This document shows, piece after piece, positions 45,389-54,162 of a stretch of DNA of 63,961 nucleotides. The DNA is from Nonlabens dokdonensis (lineage in GTDB: Bacteria > Bacteroidota > Bacteroidia > Flavobacteriales > Flavobacteriaceae), in NCBI RefSeq assembly GCF_002162835.1, contig NZ_MAAX01000071.1, positions 1 to 63,961 of the forward strand, given 5' to 3'. The position numbers and the translations under genes are program-made. The notes beneath the pieces are model-generated. The model made no database searches and was not told the origin of the DNA. It saw nothing but the letters and a program-made list of their open reading frames with translations. Position 1 is the stretch's first letter. Each line of letters begins with the position of its first letter.

Positions 45389-46168
45389 ATGAAAACAGCA
45401 TTAATTACAGGAGCTAGCAGCGGTATAGGAAAAGAATTAGCAAACATCCATGCTAGCAACGGCGGTAATTTAGTAATTGTTGCTAGAAGCGAGGAAGAAC
45501 TTAACGAACTTAAATCAAAGCTTGAATCTCAACATAAGGTAAACGTCCATGTGATCGTAAAAGATCTCACGGCACCAGATGCTACACAAGAAGTTTATGA
45601 CGAGATCAAAGAAGCTGGGATTGAAATTGATTATCTAATAAATAATGCTGGTTTTGGCGGTATAGGTAAATTTCATGAGCGAGACTGGTCCAGCGATCAG
45701 AATATGATTTTATTAAACGTTATGGCGCTCACTCATTTGTGTAGGCTTTTTACGCCTGATTTTGTAAATCGCAACTCAGGTAAAATTCTTAATGTTTCTT
45801 CTACAGCGAGCTTGATGCCTGGTCCTATGCAAGCGGTTTATTTTGCTACAAAAGCTTTTGTTAGATCGTTGAGCAATGCAATTTCTCAAGAATTATCTGA
45901 GACTAATGCAACTGTAACTAATTTAATGCCTGGAGCTACAGAAACCGATTTTGGTAAGACCTCTGGAATGGATAAAACATCCTTATTTGATCAAACTGCT
46001 AGTGCTAAAGATGTGGCTCAAGCAGGTTATGACGCGATGCTTAACGGTGATATGGACATCAAAACTGGTTTGAGTTTTTCTCAAAAAGCCATGCTCGCAA
46101 CTATTCCTTTTACACCTAAAAAAGTATTACTTAAGATGGTGGAAAAAATGCAGCAGCCTAAAGATTAA
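45389..46168 (+). CDS. SDR-family NAD(P)-dependent oxidoreductase
   Basis: 259 residues. Classical SDR: TGASSGIGKE near residue 7-16, VKDLTAPD, NNAGFGG near 87, catalytic Ser in NVSSTASLMPG near 137, and YFATKAFVR (YxxxK) near 150. It resembles the DltE/YqjQ-like group of SDRs with unknown substrate. The stop codon abuts that of the convergent DNA glycosylase gene with no spacer. Confidence 0.9.
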   Translation: MKTALITGASSGIGKELANIHASNGGNLVIVARSEEELNELKSKLESQHKVNVHVIVKDLTAPDATQEVYDEIKEAGIEIDYLINNAGFGGIGKFHERDWSSDQNMILLNVMALTHLCRLFTPDFVNRNSGKILNVSSTASLMPGPMQAVYFATKAFVRSLSNAISQELSETNATVTNLMPGATETDFGKTSGMDKTSLFDQTASAKDVAQAGYDAMLNGDMDIKTGLSFSQKAMLATIPFTPKKVLLKMVEKMQQPKD

Positions 46169-46771
46169 TTATCTTTTACTTACAAATTTAGAAGTGTTTA
46201 AATAAAATCGCCAGGGAAGATCTTTGTCTTCATCTGCATAATCAATACCTATTCTTTTGCTTGTGGTGATCTCGCTTTCGCGAAAGCGGAATTCTTCATT
46301 CTCTTCGATCCAGACTTTATCTCCTGTTAAAGCAGCTCCATAATGAGATTTGTTTAACGCAAAAGCTTTACTGAAATTTCCTGGTCCAGAGGTAAGTGTT
46401 TTATCTAGCTTCTCCTTTTTACGACGTCGCAGCATCACTTCTACTCCATCAAGTGGCTCTACGGCTCTAATTAAAATCGCATCTGCATTATCTTTTGAGT
46501 TAGTAATGATGTTAAATAAGTGATGAATACCGTAGCATAAGTAAACATAGGCTACACCACCAGGTTCATACATGATTTTTGTACGGTCAGTAAATCTGCC
46601 TAAATGAGCATGACAAGCTTTATCGTCATAACCGCGATAAGCTTCTGTCTCGGTAATAATACCAGAGGTTAGTTCATCATTAATATTTGAAACGATCTTT
46701 TTTCCTATCAGATCTTTTGCAATGCTTACCACATCATTTTGTTGATAATAGGAAAAAGGTAATTTTGCCAT
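46169..46771 (-). CDS. 3-methyladenine (alkylpurine) DNA glycosylase, AAG/MPG family
   Basis: 200 residues. Family motifs: AKDLIGKKIV, SGIITETEAYRGYDDKACHA (catalytic Glu in ETEAY), RTKIMYEPGGVAYVYLCYGI, ILIRAVEPLDGVE and LTSGPGNFSKAF. It excises alkylated and deaminated purines in base excision repair. Palindrome copy 13 encodes FRFRESEI near residue 165. Confidence 0.94.
   Translation of the reverse strand: MAKLPFSYYQQNDVVSIAKDLIGKKIVSNINDELTSGIITETEAYRGYDDKACHAHLGRFTDRTKIMYEPGGVAYVYLCYGIHHLFNIITNSKDNADAILIRAVEPLDGVEVMLRRRKKEKLDKTLTSGPGNFSKAFALNKSHYGAALTGDKVWIEENEEFRFRESEITTSKRIGIDYADEDKDLPWRFYLNTSKFVSKR
46273..46288. repeat. Highly iterated palindrome, copy 13 (in CDS)
   Basis: Exact CGCTTTCGCGAAAGCG inside the alkylpurine glycosylase gene, read as RFRES on the minus strand. 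Confidence 0.95.
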
Positions 46772-46840
46772 GTGGTTTTTTAGTTAAATATAAAACATGC
46801 AAGGGATACGAGATCAAGGTTTAATAAGGTCTTAATACTT

Positions 46841-46848
46841 TACCTTTG
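46841..46848 (+). promoter_or_regulatory. -7 box TACCTTTG of the DEAD helicase gene
   Basis: Perfect TAnnTTTG match 18 nt before the ATG; the -33 element is not clear. Confidence 0.45.
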
Positions 46849-46866
46849 TAGCTAGAATATTTTTTT

Positions 46867-48006
46867 ATGTCTTTTGAAAAATTAGGTCTCGATCCTGCCC
46901 TATTAAAATCCCTTAATGATCAACGATTACTGGAACCTACTCCTATTCAGGAACAGGTTATACCTCATATTTTAAAAGGAAAAGATGTTTTAGGAATTGC
47001 CAAAACTGGTTCTGGTAAAACAGCTGGTTATGCGCTACCATTATTGCAAAATTTAAAAGGAATCACCTCTAAAAACAGACACATTAGTGCGCTGGTAATG
47101 GTACCTACTCGAGAACTTGCCGTACAAGTAAGTGACGTGATCAAAACATTTTCTAAAGCACTAGACAAGCCATTAATCACTATGCCTATTTATGGTGGTG
47201 TGAGCATCAATCCACAAATGATGCAAATGAATACAGTAGATGTACTTGTTGCTACACCAGGACGTTTGATTGAACTGGTAGAATCAAATGCCGTGATTCT
47301 TAAAGAGTGTAAAATCCTAGTACTAGATGAAGCAGATAAGATGCTTTCCATGGGATTTAAAGAAGAAATGGATGCAGTATTGTATCATTTGCCTAAGAAA
47401 AAGCAAAACCTTTTATTTTCTGCTACACTAAGTAATGAAGTTAAAAACATTCAAGAAGGATTACTTCATGATCCTGTAGTGGTTGAAATTGAGGAAGAAG
47501 AACAAGATTACTCGCTCATAAAGCAACTAGGTTATCGAGTTACACCAGAGAAAAAAGGAGTGTTATTGAGACATTTAATCGAAGAACATGACATGCAGCA
47601 AGTTTTGATATTTTGTTCTTCTACTTATCAAGTGGAGCATGTAAATGATAAGCTCAACACAAACGGAATCAAATCCAAAGCGATTCATGGTAAAAAATCT
47701 CAAGGAGTTAGAAACAAAAACTTAGCCGACTTTAAAAATAGTAAAGAGACTGGTGTCCGTTGTCTAGTAACTACAGACCTTCTTTCTCGTGGTATTGACA
47801 TAGAATTCTTACCATACGTGATTAACTACGAATTGCCTCGATCTCCTAAAGATTACATTCATAGAATAGGTAGAACTGGTCGTGCAGAAAATCCTGGAAC
47901 AGCCATATCTTTAGTCACAAAAGAGGAGTCCAATCATGCACGTGTTATTCAAAAGAAGACCAAATTAAAAATTTGGATGGAAGATTTGCCGGAGTGGAAT
48001 TCTTAG
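46867..48006 (+). CDS. DEAD-box RNA helicase
   Basis: 379 residues, just the helicase core. Motifs: Q motif PTPIQEQVIP, I AKTGSGKTAG, Ia PTRELAV, II DEAD (VLDEADKML), III SATLS, V TTDLLSRGID, VI HRIGRTGRA. It lacks the basic C-terminal extension of RhlE or the RNA-binding domain of DbpA, so its specific partner cannot be told. It unwinds or remodels RNA, probably in ribosome assembly or decay. Confidence 0.93.
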   Translation: MSFEKLGLDPALLKSLNDQRLLEPTPIQEQVIPHILKGKDVLGIAKTGSGKTAGYALPLLQNLKGITSKNRHISALVMVPTRELAVQVSDVIKTFSKALDKPLITMPIYGGVSINPQMMQMNTVDVLVATPGRLIELVESNAVILKECKILVLDEADKMLSMGFKEEMDAVLYHLPKKKQNLLFSATLSNEVKNIQEGLLHDPVVVEIEEEEQDYSLIKQLGYRVTPEKKGVLLRHLIEEHDMQQVLIFCSSTYQVEHVNDKLNTNGIKSKAIHGKKSQGVRNKNLADFKNSKETGVRCLVTTDLLSRGIDIEFLPYVINYELPRSPKDYIHRIGRTGRAENPGTAISLVTKEESNHARVIQKKTKLKIWMEDLPEWNS

Positions 48007-48122
48007 GAAACTGAACTTGAAATCGAACTTGAAGAAAAGTTTAAATAGTGCCAAAATAAATATTTGGTACATCAAATTATAACAACTTATTTTTCAGGTA
48101 TAACTTTTGATACTATTGAAGA

Positions 48123-48863
48123 ATGAAAAAGCTATCTCAACTTTTTATAATCTTAATATCGCTTTCTAGTATTTCATGCAAACGAGAAGAAATAACTATT
48201 GACAAAAATGACTTTGACTATTGTGCTTATTTATTGAAAGATAATGACAAGGTCCCAACTTTTCAATTCCCATTAAACTCGACAGCAAACGAAGTTATTG
48301 AAGTGATCGATAACTACACTCAACAAGATTGTTTTGATACCTTTCATTTTAACTATAAAGTAGCTGGATATGAAATTCAAAGTGTGGCATTACAATACTG
48401 TCATGAATCGCCGCCAATATCTGACCCAATCATATTTGTAATAAGAATAAATGATAAGGGCATGTTATTAAAGAACAATTCTGGAATGGTTAAGATAGAT
48501 TCAGTTAAAAAGCAAACAAGGTATTTTCTTGATAAAATAGAAAGAGAACATAAACGTTTTCTTTTACGCTATGAAATTGATAAAAACGTAGATAAAACAA
48601 TTACCGAAAAAATATTGAAAGATATAATATCAGCTTATCTAAAATTTGCCAAGGACTTGTATCAAAAAGAAAACAATTTACATATTAGCAAAGCGACTAG
48701 GAAACAATTGAATGACTTTAAAAGTAAAAATGCGATGAGGATTTTGTTTTACAGTTGGGATCATTTTGAAATTCCGCCACCACCGCCAGCTCAAAAATCG
48801 CTTAAAATTCATCAAAAAGACACTATTGACTATGATTTTGATACTGCGCTAAGTGAAAAATAA
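48123..48863 (+). CDS. Putative lipoprotein of unknown function
   Basis: 246 residues. Lipobox SISC (Cys20). The mature part is charged and helical with a Cys pair (FDYCAYLL and TQQDCFDTF). A short polyproline run EIPPPPPAQKS lies near residue 220. No known family. It stands alone; the following 218 bp (48864-49081) contain no feature I can support. Confidence 0.65.
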   Translation: MKKLSQLFIILISLSSISCKREEITIDKNDFDYCAYLLKDNDKVPTFQFPLNSTANEVIEVIDNYTQQDCFDTFHFNYKVAGYEIQSVALQYCHESPPISDPIIFVIRINDKGMLLKNNSGMVKIDSVKKQTRYFLDKIEREHKRFLLRYEIDKNVDKTITEKILKDIISAYLKFAKDLYQKENNLHISKATRKQLNDFKSKNAMRILFYSWDHFEIPPPPPAQKSLKIHQKDTIDYDFDTALSEK

Positions 48864-49081
48864 TCTTCAATAACATTTCGAAAGGATCTGGCAGATCCTG
48901 AACAAATTTGGAGATCACTATATTTATTCATTCAGAAATACCGAGCCAAATTTTTCAGGAAGACAAATCCAGTTGAACAAATCTGTAGAAGTGTCTCGTC
49001 TGTCTCTCTACTCACATTTAAGAGCAAAGCGAATAAATGAAACTGACTACTGCCACTGAAAACTGACACTGTGACTAAGAA

Positions 49082-49459
49082 CTACTCTTCCTTTTTAAAT
49101 TCCAGACTCAAACTATTCACACAATGCCTGATACCACTAGGCGTAGGTCCATCGTTAAAAACGTGTCCTAGATGACTGCCACAATTAGAACACATAATCT
49201 CAGTTCTTATCATTCCATGAGTTGTATCCCTTTTGCGCTCTATTGCTCCTTCTATCTCATCATCAAATGATGGCCAGCCGCAACCAGAATCAAACTTTTG
49301 ATCAGATTTAAAAAGATCATTTCCACAAGCAGCACAGCTGTAAACACCATCTTCATAATGTGTGTTATACTCTCCAGTAAACGGTCGTTCTGTCCCTTTT
49401 TCTCTTAGAACATAGTACTGTTCTGGCGTCAATTTTTCTTTATATTCTTTTTCAGTCAT
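49082..49459 (-). CDS. msrB: Peptide-methionine (R)-S-oxide reductase MsrB (cytoplasmic)
   Basis: 125 residues. Motifs: YYVLREKGTERPFTGEY, zinc-site CAACG and CSNCGSHLGHVF, FDSGCGWPSF, and the catalytic Cys in RHCVNSLSLEF. It reduces methionine-R-sulfoxide in proteins. No signal peptide, so cytoplasmic. A second, exported MsrB is encoded just upstream on the same strand. Confidence 0.95.
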   Translation of the reverse strand: MTEKEYKEKLTPEQYYVLREKGTERPFTGEYNTHYEDGVYSCAACGNDLFKSDQKFDSGCGWPSFDDEIEGAIERKRDTTHGMIRTEIMCSNCGSHLGHVFNDGPTPSGIRHCVNSLSLEFKKEE

Positions 49460-49495
49460 CTTTATTATTATTTGTCAAATTACTGTTTGAAGCTC

Positions 49496-49511
49496 CGCTT
49501 TCGCGAAAGCG
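49496..49511. repeat. Highly iterated palindrome, copy 14
   Basis: Exact CGCTTTCGCGAAAGCG between the two msrB genes, 61 nt after the stop of the exported one and 36 nt before the start of the cytoplasmic one. Confidence 0.95.
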
Positions 49512-49515
49512 GAAC

Positions 49516-49545
49516 AAAAAAAGCTCCTAATATAAGTCAGGAGCT
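49516..49545 (-). terminator. Terminator of the exported msrB
   Basis: On the minus strand AGCTCCT (49545-49539) pairs with AGGAGCT (49528-49522) and runs into a T tract. It separates the two msrB genes, so they are probably independent units. Confidence 0.75.
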
Positions 49546-49572
49546 CGTTATAATTCTTACGTTGTTGAGCAA

Positions 49573-50106
49573 CTATTTTCTCAACGCTGGTAATTCTTCT
49601 CCTTTTGAGACAAAATTTAAAGCAACTCCATTAATGCAATGGCGTTTACCTGTTGTTTTTTTAGGTCCGTCATTAAATTCGTGTCCTAAATGCGATCCAC
49701 AAGTATTGCATTTTAATTCAGTACGGGCATAACCTATTTTATAGTCTACATCTCGTTCTACTTGTCCTTCGATAGCACGGTCATAACTAGGCCATCCGGT
49801 TCCTGAATCAAATTTATGCTCGTTCTCATAAACAGGCGCATAGCATGCTGCACAAACCAAGGTTCCTGGAGCGTATTGTTTATTCAGCGGACTTGTGTGT
49901 GGACGCTCTGTTCCAGCTTCTCTTAAAACATTGTATTCTTGAGAAGTCAATAGCTTTTTCCACTCTTCAGCAGTTTTAGTTACCTCATATTTTTTTTCTT
50001 GTTGCATTTCTTCATCAGAAGAATTCATTGCTAGTTCCTTTGAAGTATTTCCACAAGAAACAAATAACAAAGCAATTAAGCTTATTCCTATAAATCTAAT
50101 CATCAT
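49573..50106 (-). CDS. msrB: Peptide-methionine (R)-S-oxide reductase MsrB, lipoprotein form
   Basis: About 177 residues from ATG 50106 (or 50103); a longer reading to 50157 would bury the signal. Lipobox LFVSC (FVSCGNTSKE). MsrB domain: YNVLREAGTERPHTSPLN, CAACY and CNTCGSHLGHEF, FDSGTGWPSY, and catalytic Cys in RHCINGVALNF. In place of the usual CG in the first metal pair it has CAACYAPVY, but all four zinc Cys are present. It repairs oxidised methionine in envelope proteins. Confidence 0.93.
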   Translation of the reverse strand: MMIRFIGISLIALLFVSCGNTSKELAMNSSDEEMQQEKKYEVTKTAEEWKKLLTSQEYNVLREAGTERPHTSPLNKQYAPGTLVCAACYAPVYENEHKFDSGTGWPSYDRAIEGQVERDVDYKIGYARTELKCNTCGSHLGHEFNDGPKKTTGKRHCINGVALNFVSKGEELPALRK

Positions 50107-50372
50107 ATTTTTCTTTGTTGTAAAATTAAGGTGTATAACCGCTCTTAGGTGTTGCAATTCTGTTAAGTATTATATCAATTGTTTCACAAAATTGTTGATA
50201 ATAAGGTTTTAGGTAATTAGATGAAATTGAAATAAATTTTGAATGCAAACACAAAAGCGGGATTAATTCTGTAAAATAAAATGAACACCGTAGGCGACAA
50301 AATAAATCCACAGCGATGCGTTTCATTTTAAATGATTTTGCTTTCATTTTACAGCCGTTTTACAGTTCCTTT

Positions 50373-50380
50373 TATTTTTG
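50373..50380 (+). promoter_or_regulatory. Candidate -7 box TATTTTTG of purE
   Basis: TAnnTTTG match 16 nt before the purE ATG; no -33 TTG at a normal distance. Confidence 0.35.
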
Positions 50381-50396
50381 TTTGTAACTTTACCTC

Positions 50397-50891
50397 ATGA
50401 ATAAAAAAGTAGCTATAATCATGGGTTCTACGAGCGATCTACCTGTGATGGAAGACGCCATAGACGTATTAAAAAAACTAGAAATTGAAATCCAAGTGGA
50501 CGTGGTGAGTGCCCATCGCACGCCGGAGAAAATGTTTGAATTTGGTAAAACAGCTCATGAAAACGGTATTGCTGTTATTATTGCTGGTGCTGGTGGAGCA
50601 GCCCATTTACCTGGTATGGTAGCTAGTTTATCGCCGCTACCGGTAATAGGTGTACCTGTAAAGTCTTCTAATTCTATTGATGGATGGGATAGTGTTCTAT
50701 CTATTTTACAAATGCCTGGTGGCGTTCCTGTCGCTACAGTTGCGCTTAATGGAGCTAAGAATGCTGGTATTCTTGCTGCGCAAATTATAGGAGCTACTCA
50801 AGAAGATGTACGCGCGAGAATAATTTCTTATAAACTAGGTCTTAAAGAAAAGGTGACTCAAGCTGCAGCGCAAATGCGTGAGAATGTCTAG
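50397..50891 (+). CDS. purE: N5-carboxyaminoimidazole ribonucleotide mutase (class I PurE)
   Basis: 164 residues. Motifs: IMGSTSDLPVMEDA near residue 8, VVSAHRTPEKM near 39, AGAGGAAHLPGMVASL near 67, LPVIGVPVKS and GGVPVATVALNGAKNAG. It converts N5-CAIR to CAIR in purine synthesis. Its usual partner PurK is not encoded next to it in this window. The next gene starts inside its last codons. Confidence 0.96.
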   Translation: MNKKVAIIMGSTSDLPVMEDAIDVLKKLEIEIQVDVVSAHRTPEKMFEFGKTAHENGIAVIIAGAGGAAHLPGMVASLSPLPVIGVPVKSSNSIDGWDSVLSILQMPGGVPVATVALNGAKNAGILAAQIIGATQEDVRARIISYKLGLKEKVTQAAAQMRENV

Positions 50892-51123
50892 AATATATCA
50901 GCTTTCTTCCCTACTTATTATCGCTTTAACCATTCTATGGTTTACTTATGAAATGATGCTGCGACATTCGGTACAATGGCATTTCTTGACCGCTGGCGGA
51001 ATCAACTTTCTAGCTGCCGTAATAATCAACCGGCAGTTCACACAAAAGAGGTATAATTATCTAGGCATCATTCATGTGGTATTTATGGTACTGCTTTTTG
51101 GCTATGGTTATTTCTTCATTTAA
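50884..51123 (+). CDS. Small membrane protein of unknown function
   Basis: 79 residues from ATG 50884, which overlaps the purE stop by 8 nt (a GTG at 50878 is an alternative). Three short membrane helices: LSSLLIIALTILWFTYEMML, WHFLTAGGINFLAAVII and YLGIIHVVFMVLLFGYGYFF. Coupling to purE suggests expression with purine genes; no function known. Confidence 0.7.
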   Translation: MSRIYQLSSLLIIALTILWFTYEMMLRHSVQWHFLTAGGINFLAAVIINRQFTQKRYNYLGIIHVVFMVLLFGYGYFFI

Positions 51124-51206
51124 TTAATTTGTTTAAGTTTAATGATCAAAAGTTTAACAAAATTGTGATAACTCTTTGATTCTTGACGATTATTTTTACA
51201 TTGAAT

Positions 51207-53252
51207 ATGAATACAAACACAAATCCTTTATTAGTAAATTTTGAAACCTTTCAAGACACAGCACCTTTTTCATTGATCAAGGAATCTCATTATGAGTCCG
51301 CTTTCGCGAAAGCGATAGAAGAGGCAAGAAAGGAAATAAACGCGATCACCGAGAACGCTGCACAGCCTAATTTTGAAAATACGATAGAGGCTTTAGACGC
51401 ATCGGGAGAGTTATTAGGTCGTATTTCTAGCATATTTTTTAATTTAAACAGTGCCGAAACTAACGATGAGATTCAAAGAATCGCAAGAGAAGTAAGTCCA
51501 AAGTTGTCCGATTTTGGTAATGATGTAACCTTAAACGAGGAGTTATTTGCGCGTGTAAAAGTGGTTTATGAGAATAGAACTGCTTTAGATTTAACCGAAG
51601 AACAAAAAACTCTTTTAGAAAAGCAATACAAGCGTTTTTCTCGTAACGGAGCCAACTTAGACGAAGATAAAAAGAAGCGATTGAGAGCAATCGATAGTGA
51701 ATTATCACAGTTGACTCTTGCTTTTGGCGAGAATGTTCTTGCAGCTACAAATGCTTATGAGTTGCACTTAGAAGATGACTCCAGACTATCTGGACTACCT
51801 GAAAGTGCAAAAGAAGCTGCTGCAGAAACAGCAAAGGCAAAGAATAAAGAAGGATACGTTTTCACACTTGATTACCCAAGTTACATTCCGTTTATGACCT
51901 ATGTAGACGATAGAGCGCTGCGCGAGGAGCTATCTAAAGCCTTCGGTGCCAAGTCATACAAAGATGAATATGACAATCAAGAAAACGTTCTAAAAATCGC
52001 TCAATTGCGTTATGAAAGAGCGCAATTATTGGGTTATGAAACTCATGCGCATTTTATTCTGGAAGAGCGCATGGCCAAAACTCCAGAAACAGTAAATAAT
52101 TTCTCTCAAGAAATATTAGAGAAAGCAAAACCAGCAGCTCAAAGAGAATTTGATGAGTTGCAAGAATTTGCAAGAAATTATAGCGATAATCCAGTAGAGT
52201 CCTTAAAAAAATGGGACGCAGCTTATTATTCTGAAAAGTTAAAGCAAAAGCTGTACAGTCTTGATGATGAACTACTGAAACCTTATTTTAAATTAGAAAA
52301 CGTAATTAACGGAGTTTTTGAGATTGCCAGTCGTTTGTACGGTTTGAGCTTTGAAGAAACACAAGAAATAGATAAGTACCATCCAGATGTGCTTACCTAT
52401 GTGGTTAAAAATGAAGATGGCTCGTTAAATTCTATTTTCTATGCCGACTTTTTTCCACGTAAAGGAAAGCGCAACGGTGCATGGATGACTTCTTTTAAAA
52501 ATCAATGGCACGAGCAAGACGTTAACGTAAGACCTCATATTTCTAATGTTTGTAATTTTACTAAACCTACAGCAACAAAACCTTCTTTACTTACTTTCAA
52601 CGAGGTAACAACCTTATTTCATGAATTTGGTCATGCTTTGCATGGTATGCTGGCTGATACAAAGTATAGAAGCCTATCTGGGACATCTGTTTTTTGGGAT
52701 TTTGTAGAGTTACCTAGTCAGGTGCTAGAAAATTGGTGTTATGAAAAAGAAGCACTAGAGATTTTTGCAAGACATTATGAGACAGATGAAGTGATTCCGT
52801 TAGAATATATTGAAAAAATAAAAGCGGCTGCAAATTTTCAAGAAGGCTTGCAAACATTGCGACAACTTAGCTTTGGAATGATGGATATGAGCTGGCATGG
52901 AATAGATCCTACGGCCATAACAGATGTGAAAGCACATGAAAGAAAGATTTTTAATCAAACAGATTTGTATCCAGATGTAGAAAGCAGTTGTATGAGTACT
53001 TCTTTTGCACATATCTTTCAAGGTGGCTACAGTGCTGGATATTATAGTTATAAATGGGCAGAGGTACTTGATGCTGATGCTTTTGAACTGTTTAAGCAAA
53101 ATGGAATATTTGATAGACCTACTGCAAAGAAATTTAGAGAACATATTCTTTCAAAAGGAGGAACTGAAGATCCAATGCTTTTATATACACGCTTTCGCGG
53201 AAGCGAACCTAAAATAGACGCTTTATTAAAAAGAGCTGGATTGGTAGCATAA
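51207..53252 (+). CDS. M3-family metallopeptidase (peptidyl-dipeptidase Dcp/oligopeptidase A-like)
   Basis: 681 residues from ATG 51207; a TTG 24 nt upstream is less likely. Zinc motif HEFGHALHGM near residue 471, with the distal Glu in FVELPSQVLENW and the substrate-binding YSYKWAEVLDADAF and GGYSAGYY near the end. Cytoplasmic, cleaving short peptides or dipeptides from C-termini. Two palindrome copies (15 and 16) are embedded, at the start (SAFAKAI) and the end (TRFRGSEP). Confidence 0.93.
   Translation: MNTNTNPLLVNFETFQDTAPFSLIKESHYESAFAKAIEEARKEINAITENAAQPNFENTIEALDASGELLGRISSIFFNLNSAETNDEIQRIAREVSPKLSDFGNDVTLNEELFARVKVVYENRTALDLTEEQKTLLEKQYKRFSRNGANLDEDKKKRLRAIDSELSQLTLAFGENVLAATNAYELHLEDDSRLSGLPESAKEAAAETAKAKNKEGYVFTLDYPSYIPFMTYVDDRALREELSKAFGAKSYKDEYDNQENVLKIAQLRYERAQLLGYETHAHFILEERMAKTPETVNNFSQEILEKAKPAAQREFDELQEFARNYSDNPVESLKKWDAAYYSEKLKQKLYSLDDELLKPYFKLENVINGVFEIASRLYGLSFEETQEIDKYHPDVLTYVVKNEDGSLNSIFYADFFPRKGKRNGAWMTSFKNQWHEQDVNVRPHISNVCNFTKPTATKPSLLTFNEVTTLFHEFGHALHGMLADTKYRSLSGTSVFWDFVELPSQVLENWCYEKEALEIFARHYETDEVIPLEYIEKIKAAANFQEGLQTLRQLSFGMMDMSWHGIDPTAITDVKAHERKIFNQTDLYPDVESSCMSTSFAHIFQGGYSAGYYSYKWAEVLDADAFELFKQNGIFDRPTAKKFREHILSKGGTEDPMLLYTRFRGSEPKIDALLKRAGLVA
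51299..51314. repeat. Highly iterated palindrome, copy 15 (in CDS)
   Basis: Exact CGCTTTCGCGAAAGCG near the start of the M3 peptidase gene, read as AFAKA. Confidence 0.95.
53190..53205. repeat. Highly iterated palindrome, copy 16 (in CDS, one mismatch)
   Basis: CGCTTTCGCGGAAGCG, 15 of 16 matches, near the end of the M3 peptidase gene, read as RFRGS. Confidence 0.85.
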
Positions 53253-53295
53253 TGAACGCAGAATAACGAAATTTTAGAAACTAGATAAAACGAAA

Positions 53296-53859
53296 ATGCC
53301 AGAAGTAAAACTAATACCAGAAAAATGGGTCGATCGCTACGGTGATTACCTCTTCAACTTTACCATAAGTAGGGTCAACGATCCTATAATGGCACAAGAT
53401 CTGGTATCTGAAACTTTTCTGGCTGGTTTAAAAAGTGCACACCGTTTTAAGGGTAATTCTACAGAACGTACGTGGTTAATATCTATTCTTAAAAGAAAAA
53501 TTATAGATTATTACCGTAAAATAAACTCTAATAAAGGTAAAGCCGAAGTACGCATGAGCTATCTGCCTAGCAGTGATCAAGATGGCGACTGGATGGAAGA
53601 ACGTGCAGAAGACCTGCGCAATCCTAATGTAGAAGATGTAATTGAACAACGAGAACTAGGCGAGGCACTTGAAGAATGTATTGCTTGTTTACCTGAGCGA
53701 TATGCCACTATATTTGTGCAAAAAACCATAGACAATTTGGAAACCGAAACCATATGTAAGGAACATGATATCACGGCGTCCAATCTTTGGGTAATCATTC
53801 ACAGAGCTCGAGTACAGCTTATGGAATGTTTAAATAAAAAATGGCACAAGAATAGTTAA
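53296..53859 (+). CDS. ECF-type RNA polymerase sigma factor
   Basis: 187 residues. Region 2: YGDYLFNFTISRVNDPIMAQ DLVSETFLAGL and FKGNSTERTWLISILKRKII DYYRK (about 13-75). Region 4: ALEECIACLPERYATIFVQK and ITASNLWVIIHRARVQLMEC (about 115-178). The final Cys (ECLNKKWH) is common in sigma factors with redox-type anti-sigma partners. The next gene, 4 nt on, encodes a small HxxxCxxC protein that may be its anti-sigma. Confidence 0.92.
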   Translation: MPEVKLIPEKWVDRYGDYLFNFTISRVNDPIMAQDLVSETFLAGLKSAHRFKGNSTERTWLISILKRKIIDYYRKINSNKGKAEVRMSYLPSSDQDGDWMEERAEDLRNPNVEDVIEQRELGEALEECIACLPERYATIFVQKTIDNLETETICKEHDITASNLWVIIHRARVQLMECLNKKWHKNS

Positions 53860-53863
53860 TCTA

Positions 53864-54109
53864 ATGAGTAAATTTTTCATCAACTGCGACCAGGCTAGCA
53901 TTTTAAGTACTCGTGAACAATACGGCGATTTAAATCCTAAAGAAATATTTAGACATAAACTTCACAGAGGTCATTGTTTTAAATGTCGCTCTTTTCATAA
54001 AAACAACGCAAAATTTCAACGCACGTTAAAAGGATTGAGATGGGTTTCCTTAGGAATTGAACAAAAAAAACTTATTAAAAAGGCTTTAAAAGAAGCCATG
54101 AGTAAATAA
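53864..54109 (+). CDS. Small zinc-motif protein, probable anti-sigma factor
   Basis: 81 residues, no membrane segment. It carries HRGHCFKC (HxxxCxxC, the zinc motif of ZAS-type anti-sigma factors) near residue 34, preceded by NCDQASILSTREQYGDL, which resembles the start of zf-HC2 domains. Encoded 4 nt after the ECF sigma gene and followed by a terminator, so the pair is a two-gene operon. I infer a soluble, redox- or zinc-responsive anti-sigma factor. Confidence 0.75.
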   Translation: MSKFFINCDQASILSTREQYGDLNPKEIFRHKLHRGHCFKCRSFHKNNAKFQRTLKGLRWVSLGIEQKKLIKKALKEAMSK

Positions 54110-54125
54110 TATTCAATGAAATTTT

Positions 54126-54151
54126 AAAAAGAGCCTTTTAGCTCTTTTTTT
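54126..54151. terminator. Bidirectional terminator after the sigma/anti-sigma pair
   Basis: AAAAAGAGC (54126-54134) pairs with GCTCTTTTT (54141-54149) around CTTTTA, continuing in T. It separates convergent genes. Confidence 0.8.
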
Positions 54152-54162
54152 ATGTTTTAAAA

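Noticed and set aside
48864-49081. A small gene between the lipoprotein and msrB genes
   Set aside because: No frame with a start gives a coherent product; I see no structure that I can support.
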